Made by a program: the position numbers and the translations under genes | DNA from: DYGX01 sp035325905 | GTDB lineage: Bacteria > Chloroflexota > Anaerolineae > Aggregatilineales > Aggregatilineaceae | Direction: 5' to 3' | Length of the DNA stretch: 23,933 nucleotides | NCBI GenBank assembly: GCA_035325905.1 | Contig: DAOKYY010000054.1 | Coordinates: 1 to 23,933 of the forward strand | The notes under the pieces: generated by a model | Seen by the model: the letters and a program-made list of their open reading frames with translations, nothing else | The model's database searches: none | What the model was told of the DNA's origin: nothing | Shown here: positions 1 to 8,452 of the stretch, in pieces | How positions within the stretch are numbered: the first letter of the stretch is position 1 | How the letters are laid out: each line of letters begins with the position of its first letter

Positions 1-90
1 AGGTAAGCCTTGCGAAGCGCCGCATTCGCCAGATCATTTCGGAAGGTCACTTAACGGCTGGGTGGGAGAACGCGCCCGCAGAGGTGAACG

Positions 91-690
91 GTGAGCGACG
101 GACAGGCCGGGCCGCAGGCGCAAGCGGCGCCGGAGCAGACTCAAGCGCAGGCCGGCCGAACGCCGCCCCGCCGCCGCTGGCTGGTGCTGGGCGCGAGCGC
201 GGTGCTGTCGTCGGTCGCGGTGCAGAATTACGTGTGCTACAGCCGCCCGCCGGCGGGCGCGCCCGCCGAGGAGCCGGCGACGCTGACGCTCGACCTGGCG
301 CTGGAAGACGCGGCGCAGCAGGCGCGCTGGCAGCAGATCGCCGCGCAGCTGAAGTCGCTCGAAGTGACCGAGCGCCAGGTGATGTGGAGCGGCTACGACG
401 TGGTGCGGCGCTTGCAGGTGATCTGGGTCTGGGATTTCTACCGTATCCAGAGCCACGTCGCGCTGCGCGTGATGCTGCCGCCGGAAGGGTCCGAGGACGT
501 GAACCCGACCTGGCAGCAGACCATTGACGCGGTGCGCGCCGTGCAGCCCGGCGACACGCTGCGCGCCAGCGTACAGTCGTCGTGCGGCGACATTTTTCAG
601 GCGCACATCGTGAGCGCGGCGGCGCAGGAGTGGTCTCCCGCCGCGCCGCAATCGTCAACAGAGCACAAGGCAGGCAACGTCGATGGCTGA
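91..690 (+). CDS. Small membrane-anchored protein of unknown function
   Basis: This is a 199-residue protein that I do not recognise. The N-terminus is rich in Ala, Gln and Pro. It is followed by an Arg-rich stretch and one hydrophobic segment (about residues 30-48, WLVLGASAVLSS...). This suggests a single-pass protein with a short cytoplasmic tail and an outside domain of about 150 residues. The outer part is rich in Trp and Gln (RWQQIAAQL, VIWVWDFYRIQ). The start is GTG at 91: a TGA at 85-87 in the same frame excludes an earlier start, and AGAGGTGA lies just before it. Its end overlaps the start of the biotin carboxylase gene by 8 bp, so the two are probably translationally coupled. That position suggests a role linked to the carboxylase operon, but no motif supports a specific function. 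Confidence 0.7.
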   Translation: MSDGQAGPQAQAAPEQTQAQAGRTPPRRRWLVLGASAVLSSVAVQNYVCYSRPPAGAPAEEPATLTLDLALEDAAQQARWQQIAAQLKSLEVTERQVMWSGYDVVRRLQVIWVWDFYRIQSHVALRVMLPPEGSEDVNPTWQQTIDAVRAVQPGDTLRASVQSSCGDIFQAHIVSAAAQEWSPAAPQSSTEHKAGNVDG

Positions 691-2197
691 AACTTTTTCC
701 ATTAAGAAAGTCCTGATCGCCAACCGGGGCGAGATCGCGGTGCGCGTGATCCGCGCCTGCCGCGAGCTGGGCGGCATCCGCACCGTGGCGGTCTATTCCG
801 ACGCCGACCGCGAGGCGCTGCACGTGCGCTACGCGGACGAGGTGTACCGCATCGGCCCGCCCGCCCCGCGCGAGAGCTACCTCAACATCGAGCGGATTAT
901 CGAGGTAGCGCGCCAATCCGGCGCGGACGCGATCCATCCCGGTTACGGCTTCCTCAGCGAGCGATCGGACTTCGCGCAGGCGTGCCAGGACGAGGGGATC
1001 GTCTTCATCGGCCCTTCGCCGAAAGCGATTGCGCAGATGGGCGACAAGCTGGCGGCGCGGGCGCTGATCCAGGCGTCGGGCGTGCCGGTCGTGCCGGGCA
1101 CCGAGCCGGGTCTCAACGACGACGAGCTGGTCGCGGCGGGGGCGCAGGTCGGCTATCCGCTGATGGTCAAGGCGGCGGCGGGCGGCGGCGGCAAGGGGAT
1201 GCGCGTCGTGCGCGAGCCGTCGCAGCTCAAGGACGCGCTGGCGGCGGCGCACCGCGAGGCCGAGGCCGCGTTCGGCGACGGGACAGTCTACCTCGAAAAG
1301 CTGCTGGAAGGCGCGCGCCACATCGAGTTTCAGATTCTGGCGGACATGCACGGCAACACGATCCACCTGGGCGAGCGCGAGTGCAGCATCCAGCGCCGCC
1401 ACCAGAAGCTGTTCGAAGAATCGCCCAGCCCGTTTATGGACGACAGCCTGCGCGAGCGGATGGGGCAGGCGGCGATCCGCGCGGCGCAGGCGGTCAACTA
1501 CGTCAACGCCGGGACGATCGAGTTTCTGGTCGATTCGGACCGGAACTTCTATTTTCTGGAAATGAACACGCGCTTGCAGGTCGAGCACCCGGTCACGGAG
1601 CTGGTGACAGGCGTGGACCTGGTCAAAGAGCAGATTCGCATCGCGCGCGGGCGGCGGATGGGGCCGGAAGGCGGCGTCAGCTTCAAGGGCTGGGCGGTCG
1701 AGTGCCGCATCAACGCCGAGGACCCGTACAACAATTTTCTGCCGTCGGTGGGCGAGGTGATGGTTCACGTCGCGCCGACCGGGCCGGGCGTCCGGCTGGA
1801 CGCCGGGATTTACGCCGGGTACGAGGTCACGCCCTATTACGACTCGTTGCTGGCGAAGCTGATCACCTGGGGTGACACGCGCGGCGAGGCGCTGCTGCGG
1901 ATGCGCCGCGCGCTGGCCGAGTATAAGATCATGGGCCTGAAGACCAATCTGCCGTTTCACCAGAAGCTGATTGACAGCACGCGCTTTCTGGCGGGGCGCT
2001 ACGACACGCAGTTCGTCGAGGAGTTCATGAACCTTCAGGCCGACACGCGCGACCCGCACCGCGAGGAAGTGGCCGCGATCCTGGCGACGCTGGTCGAGCA
2101 CCAGCAGCGCCAGCAGGCGTCGCAGATCGTGGCGCGACCCAAGCGCGACGTGTCGAACTGGAAGTGGATTGGCCGCTGGGAGCGGATGCACCGCTAA
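683..2197 (+). CDS. accC: Biotin carboxylase subunit of an acyl-CoA (acetyl-/propionyl-CoA) carboxylase
   Basis: This 504-residue cytoplasmic enzyme carries out the ATP- and bicarbonate-dependent carboxylation of biotin on a carrier protein. The family landmarks are complete: the N-terminal KKVLIANRGEIAVRVIRA (8-25), the glycine-rich ATP loop AAAGGGGKGMRVV (164-176), and SIQRRHQKLFEESPSP (235-250). By comparison with E. coli AccC, the ATP and metal ligands are K122, K163, H213, K242, E280 and E293. The catalytic region EMNTRLQVEHP holds R297 and E301, and R342 lies in VECRINAEDP. It is longer than the E. coli protein (about 450 residues), with a Trp/Arg-rich tail, and has no fused biotinyl domain. 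The matching carrier is the separate gene at 4700. No carboxyltransferase is visible, so the acyl-CoA substrate cannot be decided. Confidence 0.95.
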   Translation: MAETFSIKKVLIANRGEIAVRVIRACRELGGIRTVAVYSDADREALHVRYADEVYRIGPPAPRESYLNIERIIEVARQSGADAIHPGYGFLSERSDFAQACQDEGIVFIGPSPKAIAQMGDKLAARALIQASGVPVVPGTEPGLNDDELVAAGAQVGYPLMVKAAAGGGGKGMRVVREPSQLKDALAAAHREAEAAFGDGTVYLEKLLEGARHIEFQILADMHGNTIHLGERECSIQRRHQKLFEESPSPFMDDSLRERMGQAAIRAAQAVNYVNAGTIEFLVDSDRNFYFLEMNTRLQVEHPVTELVTGVDLVKEQIRIARGRRMGPEGGVSFKGWAVECRINAEDPYNNFLPSVGEVMVHVAPTGPGVRLDAGIYAGYEVTPYYDSLLAKLITWGDTRGEALLRMRRALAEYKIMGLKTNLPFHQKLIDSTRFLAGRYDTQFVEEFMNLQADTRDPHREEVAAILATLVEHQQRQQASQIVARPKRDVSNWKWIGRWERMHR

Positions 2198-2261
2198 GCC
2201 TGCCCGGCGTGAGCGTGAGCCAGACGAGCGGCCGGGGCGGCTCCGGCGCAAGGGGGACCTG

Positions 2262-3335
2262 GTGGGCATCATTCGGAAGTTGTTGAGCGTCTACGCGCTG
2301 TTGATTTTCGTGCCGATCGCCGTGATTCTGCGCTTGAGCGACGGCGACCCGGTGGCCGTTTTCGTCACGTCGGCGCTGGCGATTGTCCCGCTGGCGGCGC
2401 TGATGGGCGCCTCGACCGAGGAGATCGCCGCGCGCACCGGCCCGCAGATCGGCGGGCTGCTGAACGCCACGCTCGGCAACGCCGCCGAGCTGATCATCAC
2501 GATCTTCGCGCTGCGCGAAGGGCTGCTGGAGCTGGTCCGCGCCTCGATCATCGGCTCGATTCTGGGCAACCTGCTGCTGGTGATGGGGCTGGCGATCTTC
2601 CTGGGCGGCCTGAAGAACGGGATTCAGACCTTCGACCGGCGCGGCGCGATGATGAGCGCCACGCTGGTGATTTTGGCCTTCATGGCGCTGGCGATCCCGT
2701 CGCTGTTCGACGTGACCTTCGTCGAGATGGAAGCCTTCGAGAGCGAGCTGCTGCTGAGCGAGGGCATCGCGCTGATCCTCATTTTGCTCTACGCTGGAAA
2801 CATCGTCTATTCGCTGGTGGCGCACGAAGGGACCGGCGCGACCGCCGAGCACCATCACCCGCCGCAGTGGTCGATGCCGACGGCGCTTGGCGTGCTGGCG
2901 GCGGCGACGCTCGCCATCGTGTTCATGTCGGAGTTCCTGGTGACGACCGTCGAGCCGGTGGTCGAGGAGCTAGGCTGGAGCGAGCTGTTCGTCGGCGTGA
3001 TCATCGTGCCGATTATCGGCAACGTGGCCGAGCACCTGGTCGCGGTCCAGCAGGCGATCAAGAACCGGATGGAGCTGGCGATGACCATCGCGCTGGGGTC
3101 CAGCCTGCAAATCGCGCTGTTCGTCGCGCCGGTGCTGGTCTTCATCAGCCTGCTGTTTGAGGACAAGCTGATTCTGGCCTTCACCACGCCGGAGATCGTC
3201 GCGCTGGCGGCGGCGTCTTACGTCGGGTCGCTGGTGGCGGAGGACGGCGAGACCAACTGGTTTGAAGGCTTGATGCTGTTGGGCGTGTATCTGATTATCG
3301 CGCTGGCGTTCTTCCTGCTGCCGGAGGCGGCGTAA
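2262..3335 (+). CDS. CAX-family Ca2+/H+ (cation/proton) antiporter
   Basis: This 357-residue integral membrane protein has about ten or eleven hydrophobic segments and would exchange cytoplasmic Ca2+ or a similar cation for protons. Both family alpha-repeat signatures are present: GGLLNATLGNAAELIITIFAL in the first half and VGVIIVPIIGNVAEHLVAV in the second, each with the conserved G-N-x-x-E ion-site core. A short acidic and hydrophobic linker (FVEMEAFESELLLSEG) separates regions of the protein, as in bacterial CAX members. I chose GTG at 2262 because AAGGGGGA lies about 5 bp upstream and the protein then begins directly before the first membrane segment. The ATG at 2169 would overlap the carboxylase gene and add a charged, low-complexity leader. 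It lies 64 bp after the biotin carboxylase, in the same run of genes. Confidence 0.9.
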   Translation: MGIIRKLLSVYALLIFVPIAVILRLSDGDPVAVFVTSALAIVPLAALMGASTEEIAARTGPQIGGLLNATLGNAAELIITIFALREGLLELVRASIIGSILGNLLLVMGLAIFLGGLKNGIQTFDRRGAMMSATLVILAFMALAIPSLFDVTFVEMEAFESELLLSEGIALILILLYAGNIVYSLVAHEGTGATAEHHHPPQWSMPTALGVLAAATLAIVFMSEFLVTTVEPVVEELGWSELFVGVIIVPIIGNVAEHLVAVQQAIKNRMELAMTIALGSSLQIALFVAPVLVFISLLFEDKLILAFTTPEIVALAAASYVGSLVAEDGETNWFEGLMLLGVYLIIALAFFLLPEAA

Positions 3336-3376
3336 CGCGAGCGTTAGACAGACTATCGGAGATAAGGGAGCGCATT

Positions 3377-4678
3377 ATGAGGTTGAAGTGGTTGAACGCG
3401 CTGGTGAGCCTGGCGCTGGTCGCGGCGTGGCTGGTGGCGACGCCAGCGGCGGCGATCTTCGCGCAGGACGGGCAGTCGCCCGAAGCGATCTGCGAGGCGG
3501 CGACGCAAGACATCGCCGAGCCGGAAACGCGCGACTTTGAGCAGGCCGGGCAGGTTCTGGAAGAAGGGGTCGATTACTGGGCCGTGCTTTGCACCGCGCA
3601 GGGGCCGATTGCCGTCGATCTGCTGGAAGACGAGGCGCCGGTCGCGGTCAACAATTTCGTCTTTCTGGCGCGGCAAGGGTACTACAACAACACGACGTTT
3701 CACCGCGTGCTGCCGGGCTTCATGGCCCAGGGCGGCGATCCGACCGCGACCGGAAGCGGCGGGCCGGGGTACGAGTTCCCCGACGAGATCGGCGACCTGA
3801 TCTTCGACAAGCCGGGCATCCTGGCGATGGCAAACGCTGGCCCCGACACGAACGGCAGCCAGTTTTTCATTACCTATGCGCCGACCCCCTGGCTGAACCG
3901 GCTGCACACGATCTTCGGGCAGGTCTATTCCGGGCAGGGCGCGGCGGAACTGCTGACCCCGCGCGACCCTGAGCAGTTGCCGGATTTTGAAGGCGACGCG
4001 TTGCGAACGGTCGTGATCGTCGAAGGCGCGGAGGGGATCGCCGCCGAGCCGGACGCCGCGCCGACCTTTGAGCACTGGCTGACGCTGCTGGAGCGCCTGA
4101 TCGGGGACCAGATCGGCGCGCCGTTCGCGGTGGTGAGCGAGCTGTCCGGGACGCGCACGCTGGACGAGCGCGCCGCCGGGTGGGGCAGCGTGGGCGGCGA
4201 CGCGCTTGAGCAGTATATGACCGGATACCTGGCGGAAAACGACTACCTCGGCGGCGCGGCGCTCGCGCTGGCGGTCGAGGAATGTCCCCCGGCGCCCGAA
4301 GACCTGCCGTTCTGGTCGCTGCGCTTCGAGGTCGACGACTTCGGCAACGAGGAAAGCGCCCGCGCCGTCGTCGCGGACGATGCGCGCTCTGAGCAGCTGG
4401 TCGAGAGCGGCGCGTTCGAGTCCTACGCCGAGGGCGCGCTGATCGGCGGGCGCGTCTATCGCCGGCCGGTCGCGGACAACGCCTGCGGCGCGGACGCGGC
4501 GCTCTACCGGCTTGAGCTGCCTGTTGGACGCTACGTGCTGGCCGTCGAGGCGCTGGTGGACCAAACGGTTGTCAACGACGAGGCGCAGGGCACGCCGGAG
4601 CAGTTCGTGGCCTATCTGATGGACCTGCTCGCCGGTTCGCTGGCCGGGCCGCTCCAGCGCGGGATGCTGGCCGGCTGA
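3377..4678 (+). CDS. Secreted cyclophilin-type peptidyl-prolyl cis-trans isomerase with a long C-terminal extension
   Basis: This 433-residue exported protein has a signal peptide at residues 1-29 (basic start, hydrophobic core, ATPAAAIFA before the likely cleavage site). A cyclophilin domain spans about 72-217. The active-site residues are visible: R110, F115 and Q118 in FHRVLPGFMAQGGD, then GSQFFITYAPTPWLNRLHTIFG with Q162, F163, W172 and H177. It should therefore catalyse proline isomerisation outside the cytoplasmic membrane. Residues 230-433 form an acidic region that I do not recognise. It contains a few cysteines (VEECPP, DNACGAD) that might pair after export. The start has a good ribosome site (AAGGGAG). 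It lies 41 bp behind the antiporter and 21 bp ahead of the biotin carrier gene, and so probably shares their transcript. Confidence 0.9.
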   Translation: MRLKWLNALVSLALVAAWLVATPAAAIFAQDGQSPEAICEAATQDIAEPETRDFEQAGQVLEEGVDYWAVLCTAQGPIAVDLLEDEAPVAVNNFVFLARQGYYNNTTFHRVLPGFMAQGGDPTATGSGGPGYEFPDEIGDLIFDKPGILAMANAGPDTNGSQFFITYAPTPWLNRLHTIFGQVYSGQGAAELLTPRDPEQLPDFEGDALRTVVIVEGAEGIAAEPDAAPTFEHWLTLLERLIGDQIGAPFAVVSELSGTRTLDERAAGWGSVGGDALEQYMTGYLAENDYLGGAALALAVEECPPAPEDLPFWSLRFEVDDFGNEESARAVVADDARSEQLVESGAFESYAEGALIGGRVYRRPVADNACGADAALYRLELPVGRYVLAVEALVDQTVVNDEAQGTPEQFVAYLMDLLAGSLAGPLQRGMLAG

Positions 4679-4699
4679 GCCGCGACGGGAGTAGCGCGT

Positions 4700-5197
4700 A
4701 TGAAATATCAGGCGACGGTCAATGGCCGCACGTTTGAGGTCGAGATCAACGAAGACGGGCGGGTCCTGATCGACAACGAGCCGCGCTCGATCGACTTCTG
4801 CGAGCTGCGCGAAGGCGAGCTGTACTCGCTGCTGGTGGACCATCTCAGCTACGAGGCGGTGGTCGAGGAGCGCGACGACCTGTATCACGTCCTGATGGCG
4901 GGCGACCTGTACGAGGTCAAGGTCACGGACGAGCGCAGCCGGCGGCTGGCGAGCGCCTTCATGGCGTTCGGCGATGTCTCCGGCGAGGTGGCGATCCGCG
5001 CGCCGATGCCCGGCCTGATCGTGCGCGTGCCGGTCGTCGAGGGCCAGGCCGTCGCCAAAGGCGACACCGTGATCCTGCTCGAATCGATGAAGATGGAGAA
5101 CGAGCTGAAAGCGCCGCGCGACGGCACGATCCACCGCGTCAGCGTCAGGGCGGGTGACAGCGTCGAGCAGAACAAGGTGCTGATCACGATCGCCTAG
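4700..5197 (+). CDS. accB: Biotin carboxyl carrier protein (biotin/lipoyl attachment domain)
   Basis: This 165-residue carrier protein shuttles carboxybiotin between biotin carboxylase and a carboxyltransferase. The C-terminal 75 residues form the biotinyl domain: APMPGLIVRVPVVEGQAVAKGD, then the biotinylation motif ESMKMENEL with the acceptor lysine K131, and the closing turn GTIHRVSVRAGDSVEQNKVL. The N-terminal 90 residues are an acidic beta-rich region (RTFEVEINEDG, VLIDNEPRSIDF) like the leader of stand-alone carriers of propionyl-/acetyl-CoA carboxylases. GGGAG precedes the ATG. It is the last gene of the run that begins at 91. The gene symbol is given by function; it could equally be the carrier of a propionyl-CoA carboxylase. 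Confidence 0.93.
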   Translation: MKYQATVNGRTFEVEINEDGRVLIDNEPRSIDFCELREGELYSLLVDHLSYEAVVEERDDLYHVLMAGDLYEVKVTDERSRRLASAFMAFGDVSGEVAIRAPMPGLIVRVPVVEGQAVAKGDTVILLESMKMENELKAPRDGTIHRVSVRAGDSVEQNKVLITIA

Positions 5198-5281
5198 AGC
5201 AGAGCACGGAGCGGGAACGCCGAAGCGCCGCGTGTGGCAAGCGACGGCAAGGCGGCGAGCGCCCGGTCGCTTCCCCTGCGG

Positions 5282-5287
5282 TATAAT
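5282..5287 (+). promoter_or_regulatory. Putative -10 box before the glycosyltransferase operon
   Basis: A perfect TATAAT sits in the 143-bp spacer between the carrier protein gene and the first glycosyltransferase, in an otherwise very GC-rich stretch. No convincing -35 box is seen at 16-18 bp (the bases there are GCGCCC-like), so an activator or another sigma factor may be needed. The predicted leader to the GTG at 5341 is about 45 bases. Confidence 0.45.
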
Positions 5288-5340
5288 ACGCGCGCCTGGG
5301 CGCATGTGCCCGGCGCGCTGTTCTTGGACGGAAGAGACGG

Positions 5341-6717
5341 GTGAGCGAGAGCGCAGGAGTGGGCAGGGGGCAGCGGATCGGCTGGGCGCTGGACGCCCTG
5401 TGGCTGCTGGCGCTGGCGGTGTATATCTTCGCCGGGATCGACGCCGCGCCGTTTCATGGCGACGAGTCGATGCTGCTCTACATGAGCCACGACTATCACT
5501 TCCTGGTTCAACAGCGCGATGTGGACCGCGTGCTCTACCGCGACCCGCCGATCGACCCGCTGGATCAGGAGCTTCGCATCATCAACGGCACCGTCTCGAA
5601 GATGGCGATGGGGCTGGCGTGGGACCTGGCCGGATACGCCGTCGATGACCTCAACCAGCCCTGGATCTGGGGCTTTTACGACCCGCAAGGCGAGTGGAAC
5701 GAGTGGACCTACAACCGCGCGTTCGGGCACATGCCCTCTGACGGGCTGTTGCGCGCCGGGCGTGTGTCGTCGGCGGCGTTGCTGGCGCTGAGCGCGCTGG
5801 CGCTGTTTATCATCACGCGCTGGATCGTCCCGGCGCGGTGGGCGGCCTGGGTCGCGACCGGGCTGTATGTTACGCAGCCGTCCGTGCTGCTCAACGGGCG
5901 GCGCTCGATGATGGAAGGCGCGATGCTGCTCGGCGCGACGCTGGTCATCCTGGCCGCGATCGGGCTGCTGCGCGCGCAGGCGCGGCCGAACGCAAGCGGG
6001 CGGGCGCGCTGGGCCTGGGCGCTGGCGCTCGGCGTGGCGGGCGGGTTCGCGCTCGCTAGCAAGCACACGAATGCGCTCGCGCTGGCCGTGGCGTTCCCGG
6101 TCGCGCTGGTCGAGCCGCTGATCCGCCGGGCCGAGGGGGCGCGCTTCGACGCGACGCACGTCGCGCGGCTGGCGGTCGCCGGGGCGCTGGCGCTGGCGGT
6201 CTTTCTGGCGCTCAACCCGGCCTGGTGGTCGGACCCGCTCCACATGCCGGAGCGCGTGGTGGAGACGCGGCAGCGGGTGATCGAGGGCCAATTGAAGGGC
6301 TACGGCGGCTTCGACGCGTGGTGGGAGCGCCCGGCGGCGCTGGTCGATCACGCGTTTTTCGCGCCCGCGCAATATTACGAGGTCCCGGTGTGGCAGGAGT
6401 ATATTGGCGACCAGATCGCGGACTACGAGTCCAGCGCGCTGGCCGGGCGCGGCGGCGGGCCGGTCTGGGGTGGGCTGCTGGCCGCCGCTTTTGTGTTCGG
6501 CGGGCTGGCGCTGGCGAAACGCTGGCGCGACGGCCCGGCGCTGCTGGCGCTGCTCTGGCCGCTGCTGATCGCGCTGGCGCTGGTGATCTCCAATCCGCTG
6601 AACTGGCAGCGGTACTATCTGCCGCTCCAGCCGGGGATCGCGCTGGTCGCGGCGGCGGGCGTGGACTGGGCTGTGCGGTTCGTCTGGCCGCGCTGGCGCG
6701 TCGAGGAGCGCGCCTGA
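5341..6717 (+). CDS. GT39/PMT-like polyprenol-phosphate-sugar glycosyltransferase, membrane protein
   Basis: This 458-residue polytopic membrane protein resembles the dolichyl-phosphate-mannose protein mannosyltransferase / ArnT superfamily, which uses a lipid-linked sugar to glycosylate proteins or lipids outside the membrane. After the first membrane segment (about 17-33) comes the first outer loop with the acidic pair HGDES (D41, E42), the position of the catalytic acidic residue in this fold. About nine hydrophobic segments follow, and a soluble stretch (DPLHMPERVVETRQRVIEGQ...) lies between later helices. The motif FALASKHTNALAL is typical of the superfamily's central cytoplasmic loop. 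The start is GTG at 5341, preceded by GGAAGAG. It is the first gene of a three-gene set with a 1-bp gap to the next. The sugar and acceptor cannot be told from sequence. Confidence 0.8.
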   Translation: MSESAGVGRGQRIGWALDALWLLALAVYIFAGIDAAPFHGDESMLLYMSHDYHFLVQQRDVDRVLYRDPPIDPLDQELRIINGTVSKMAMGLAWDLAGYAVDDLNQPWIWGFYDPQGEWNEWTYNRAFGHMPSDGLLRAGRVSSAALLALSALALFIITRWIVPARWAAWVATGLYVTQPSVLLNGRRSMMEGAMLLGATLVILAAIGLLRAQARPNASGRARWAWALALGVAGGFALASKHTNALALAVAFPVALVEPLIRRAEGARFDATHVARLAVAGALALAVFLALNPAWWSDPLHMPERVVETRQRVIEGQLKGYGGFDAWWERPAALVDHAFFAPAQYYEVPVWQEYIGDQIADYESSALAGRGGGPVWGGLLAAAFVFGGLALAKRWRDGPALLALLWPLLIALALVISNPLNWQRYYLPLQPGIALVAAAGVDWAVRFVWPRWRVEERA

Positions 6718-6718
6718 C

Positions 6719-8452
6719 ATGCTGCTGATCGACGCGCGCGATGTGCTCCCGGCGCTGGCGGGGCTGGTCTTCGCCTATCCCTGGGCGGCGCTGGCGCTGG
6801 GCCGGGGCCGGACGCCGCTGCTGACCGCGCTGGTCACGCTGGCGCTCAGCCTCGGCGCGCTGACGCTGGCGATGCTCGGCCTGGCGCTGGCGGGCGCGCT
6901 AAGCCGGAATGCTATCTGGGCCATGATGGCGATCGTGCTTGGGGCGGGGCTGGCGCTGCTGGCCCGGCGCGAGCGAACCCCTCGCCGGCGTGGCCGGATC
7001 GCGTGGCTGCGCGCGGAGCCGCTGGCGGCGGTCGCGCTCGGCGTCACCGGCCTGATGCTGCTCCTGATCATGTTCAACCTGCTCTACTGGCCGTTCAACG
7101 ACGACGACGCCGTGTCGATCTACGCGCCGCAGAGCCGCGCCATCTACGAGACGCGCGCCCTGCCGCGTGACGGCGGGCTGTACGAGGCGTACCCGCTGCT
7201 GGTCCCGCTGAGCTACACCTACGCGCATCTGGTGGCGGGTGAGTTGGACGAATACCTCGCGCGCGGGTTTGCGGCGGCGCTGGCGCTCGGCGCGTTCGGG
7301 GCGGCGGGCGCGCTCGGCGCGACGCTCTACGACCGGCGGACGGGGCTGATCGCCGCGCTGCTGCTGGCCCTCACGCCGATCTTCGTGCGCTGGTCCGCGA
7401 GCGGGTACACCGACGTACCGGCGGGTTTTTTCGGGGCGCTGGGGGCGCTGTTCGCGTGGCGGCTGGTCCAGCGCGGCGCCGGGCGCGATGCGCTGCTGGC
7501 CGGGATCATGGCCGGGCTGGCGGCGTGGACCAAGAACAGCGCGCTGGCGTTCGCGGTGTCGCTGGCCGCGATTGTGGCCTACGGGATGCTGCCGCGCCAG
7601 GATGGGGCGCGCCTGACGTGGCGTCACGCGGCGCTGGCCGGGCTGGGGCTGCTGATGACCGCTGGTCCCTGGTATCTGCGCAATCTCGCGCTGTTCGGGC
7701 GGCCCGTCCCGGCGACGCTGTGGGCTGACCGCGCGCAGCCCACGCTGGAAAACCTGGCGCCCTTTCTCGCCCACCTGGGGATCGAGCAGTTCTTCGTCAT
7801 GGGCGCGATCCTGACGCTCGGCATGGGGCTGGCGCTGGTCGAGGCGCTGCGCCTGCCTGGCCCGGAGCGGGACAGCGCGCGGGTGCTGCTGGTTTTCACG
7901 CTGCCGTTCGCGGCGCTGTGGTGGCGGCTGGCGTCTTACGAGGTGCGCTTCCTGATGACGATCCTGCCGCTGGCGGCGGTGATGGGCGCGCGGGCGCTGG
8001 TCCGGCTGAGCGCGCGGGCGCCGCGCCCGGCCAACGTATCCACCCGGCGCGCGTTGGCGCTGGGGGCGGCGGCGCTGGTGATCGCGCTGGCGCTCCCGGC
8101 GGCGCGCAAAGCGGTCCAGTTCAAGAGCGCGCTGATCGACGACCCGCTGATGACCGACGCCGAGCGCCACCGCGTGACGCTTGGCCCGGTCTATGACGTG
8201 GCGCGCTATCTCGACGCGCTTCCGGCACGAGGGACCGTGCTCAGCGACACGTATTTCCTGCCGCTCCACGTCCACACGGCGCGGGTGGTGGTCGGCGGGC
8301 TGCCGCGCCGTGACGCGCTGGCGCGCTACCGCTACCTGGTGCTGTCGCCGGGCAGCCCGCTGCCGGGCGCGATGGCCGCCGGGGACGCCGCGCTGCTGGC
8401 CGAGATCGACGGCTTCCGCATCTACCACATCACCTACGGCGCGAAGCCATGA
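6719..8452 (+). CDS. GT39/PMT-like membrane glycosyltransferase
   Basis: This 577-residue polytopic membrane protein has an extra N-terminal block of about three hydrophobic helices (residues 8-80) before the core. The core starts at about residue 102. Its first outer loop reads YWPFNDDDAVSIYAPQSRAI, with D128-D130 at the expected catalytic acidic site. Later motifs include SASGYTDVPAGFFGALGALF and the inner loop GLAAWTKNSALAF, which corresponds to the lysine-containing loop of the gene upstream. The C-terminal part (about 455-577) is a soluble region containing DTYFLPLHVHTARVVVGGLP. The ATG lies 1 bp after the stop of the previous gene, and its own stop overlaps the next start by 4 bp (ATGA), so the three proteins are translationally coupled. 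Confidence 0.8.
   Translation: MLLIDARDVLPALAGLVFAYPWAALALGRGRTPLLTALVTLALSLGALTLAMLGLALAGALSRNAIWAMMAIVLGAGLALLARRERTPRRRGRIAWLRAEPLAAVALGVTGLMLLLIMFNLLYWPFNDDDAVSIYAPQSRAIYETRALPRDGGLYEAYPLLVPLSYTYAHLVAGELDEYLARGFAAALALGAFGAAGALGATLYDRRTGLIAALLLALTPIFVRWSASGYTDVPAGFFGALGALFAWRLVQRGAGRDALLAGIMAGLAAWTKNSALAFAVSLAAIVAYGMLPRQDGARLTWRHAALAGLGLLMTAGPWYLRNLALFGRPVPATLWADRAQPTLENLAPFLAHLGIEQFFVMGAILTLGMGLALVEALRLPGPERDSARVLLVFTLPFAALWWRLASYEVRFLMTILPLAAVMGARALVRLSARAPRPANVSTRRALALGAAALVIALALPAARKAVQFKSALIDDPLMTDAERHRVTLGPVYDVARYLDALPARGTVLSDTYFLPLHVHTARVVVGGLPRRDALARYRYLVLSPGSPLPGAMAAGDAALLAEIDGFRIYHITYGAKP

Noticed and set aside
3..527. Plus-strand frame whose first residues (KRRIRQIISEGHLTAGW) look protein-like, possibly the end of an upstream gene
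   Set aside because: It continues as a low-complexity shadow of the gene at 91 with no stop near 90. Only 90 bases are available, so no gene can be supported there.
2169..2261. Longer N-terminus for the CAX antiporter from ATG 2169
   Set aside because: It overlaps the carboxylase gene and adds a charged low-complexity leader. GTG 2262 has a good ribosome site.
47..2272. Long minus-strand open frame opposite biotin carboxylase
   Set aside because: It is antisense to a complete biotin carboxylase with all motifs; the composition is that of a shadow frame.
3353..5305. Long minus-strand open frame opposite the cyclophilin and carrier genes
   Set aside because: It is antisense to two recognised genes, with no motif or ribosome site.
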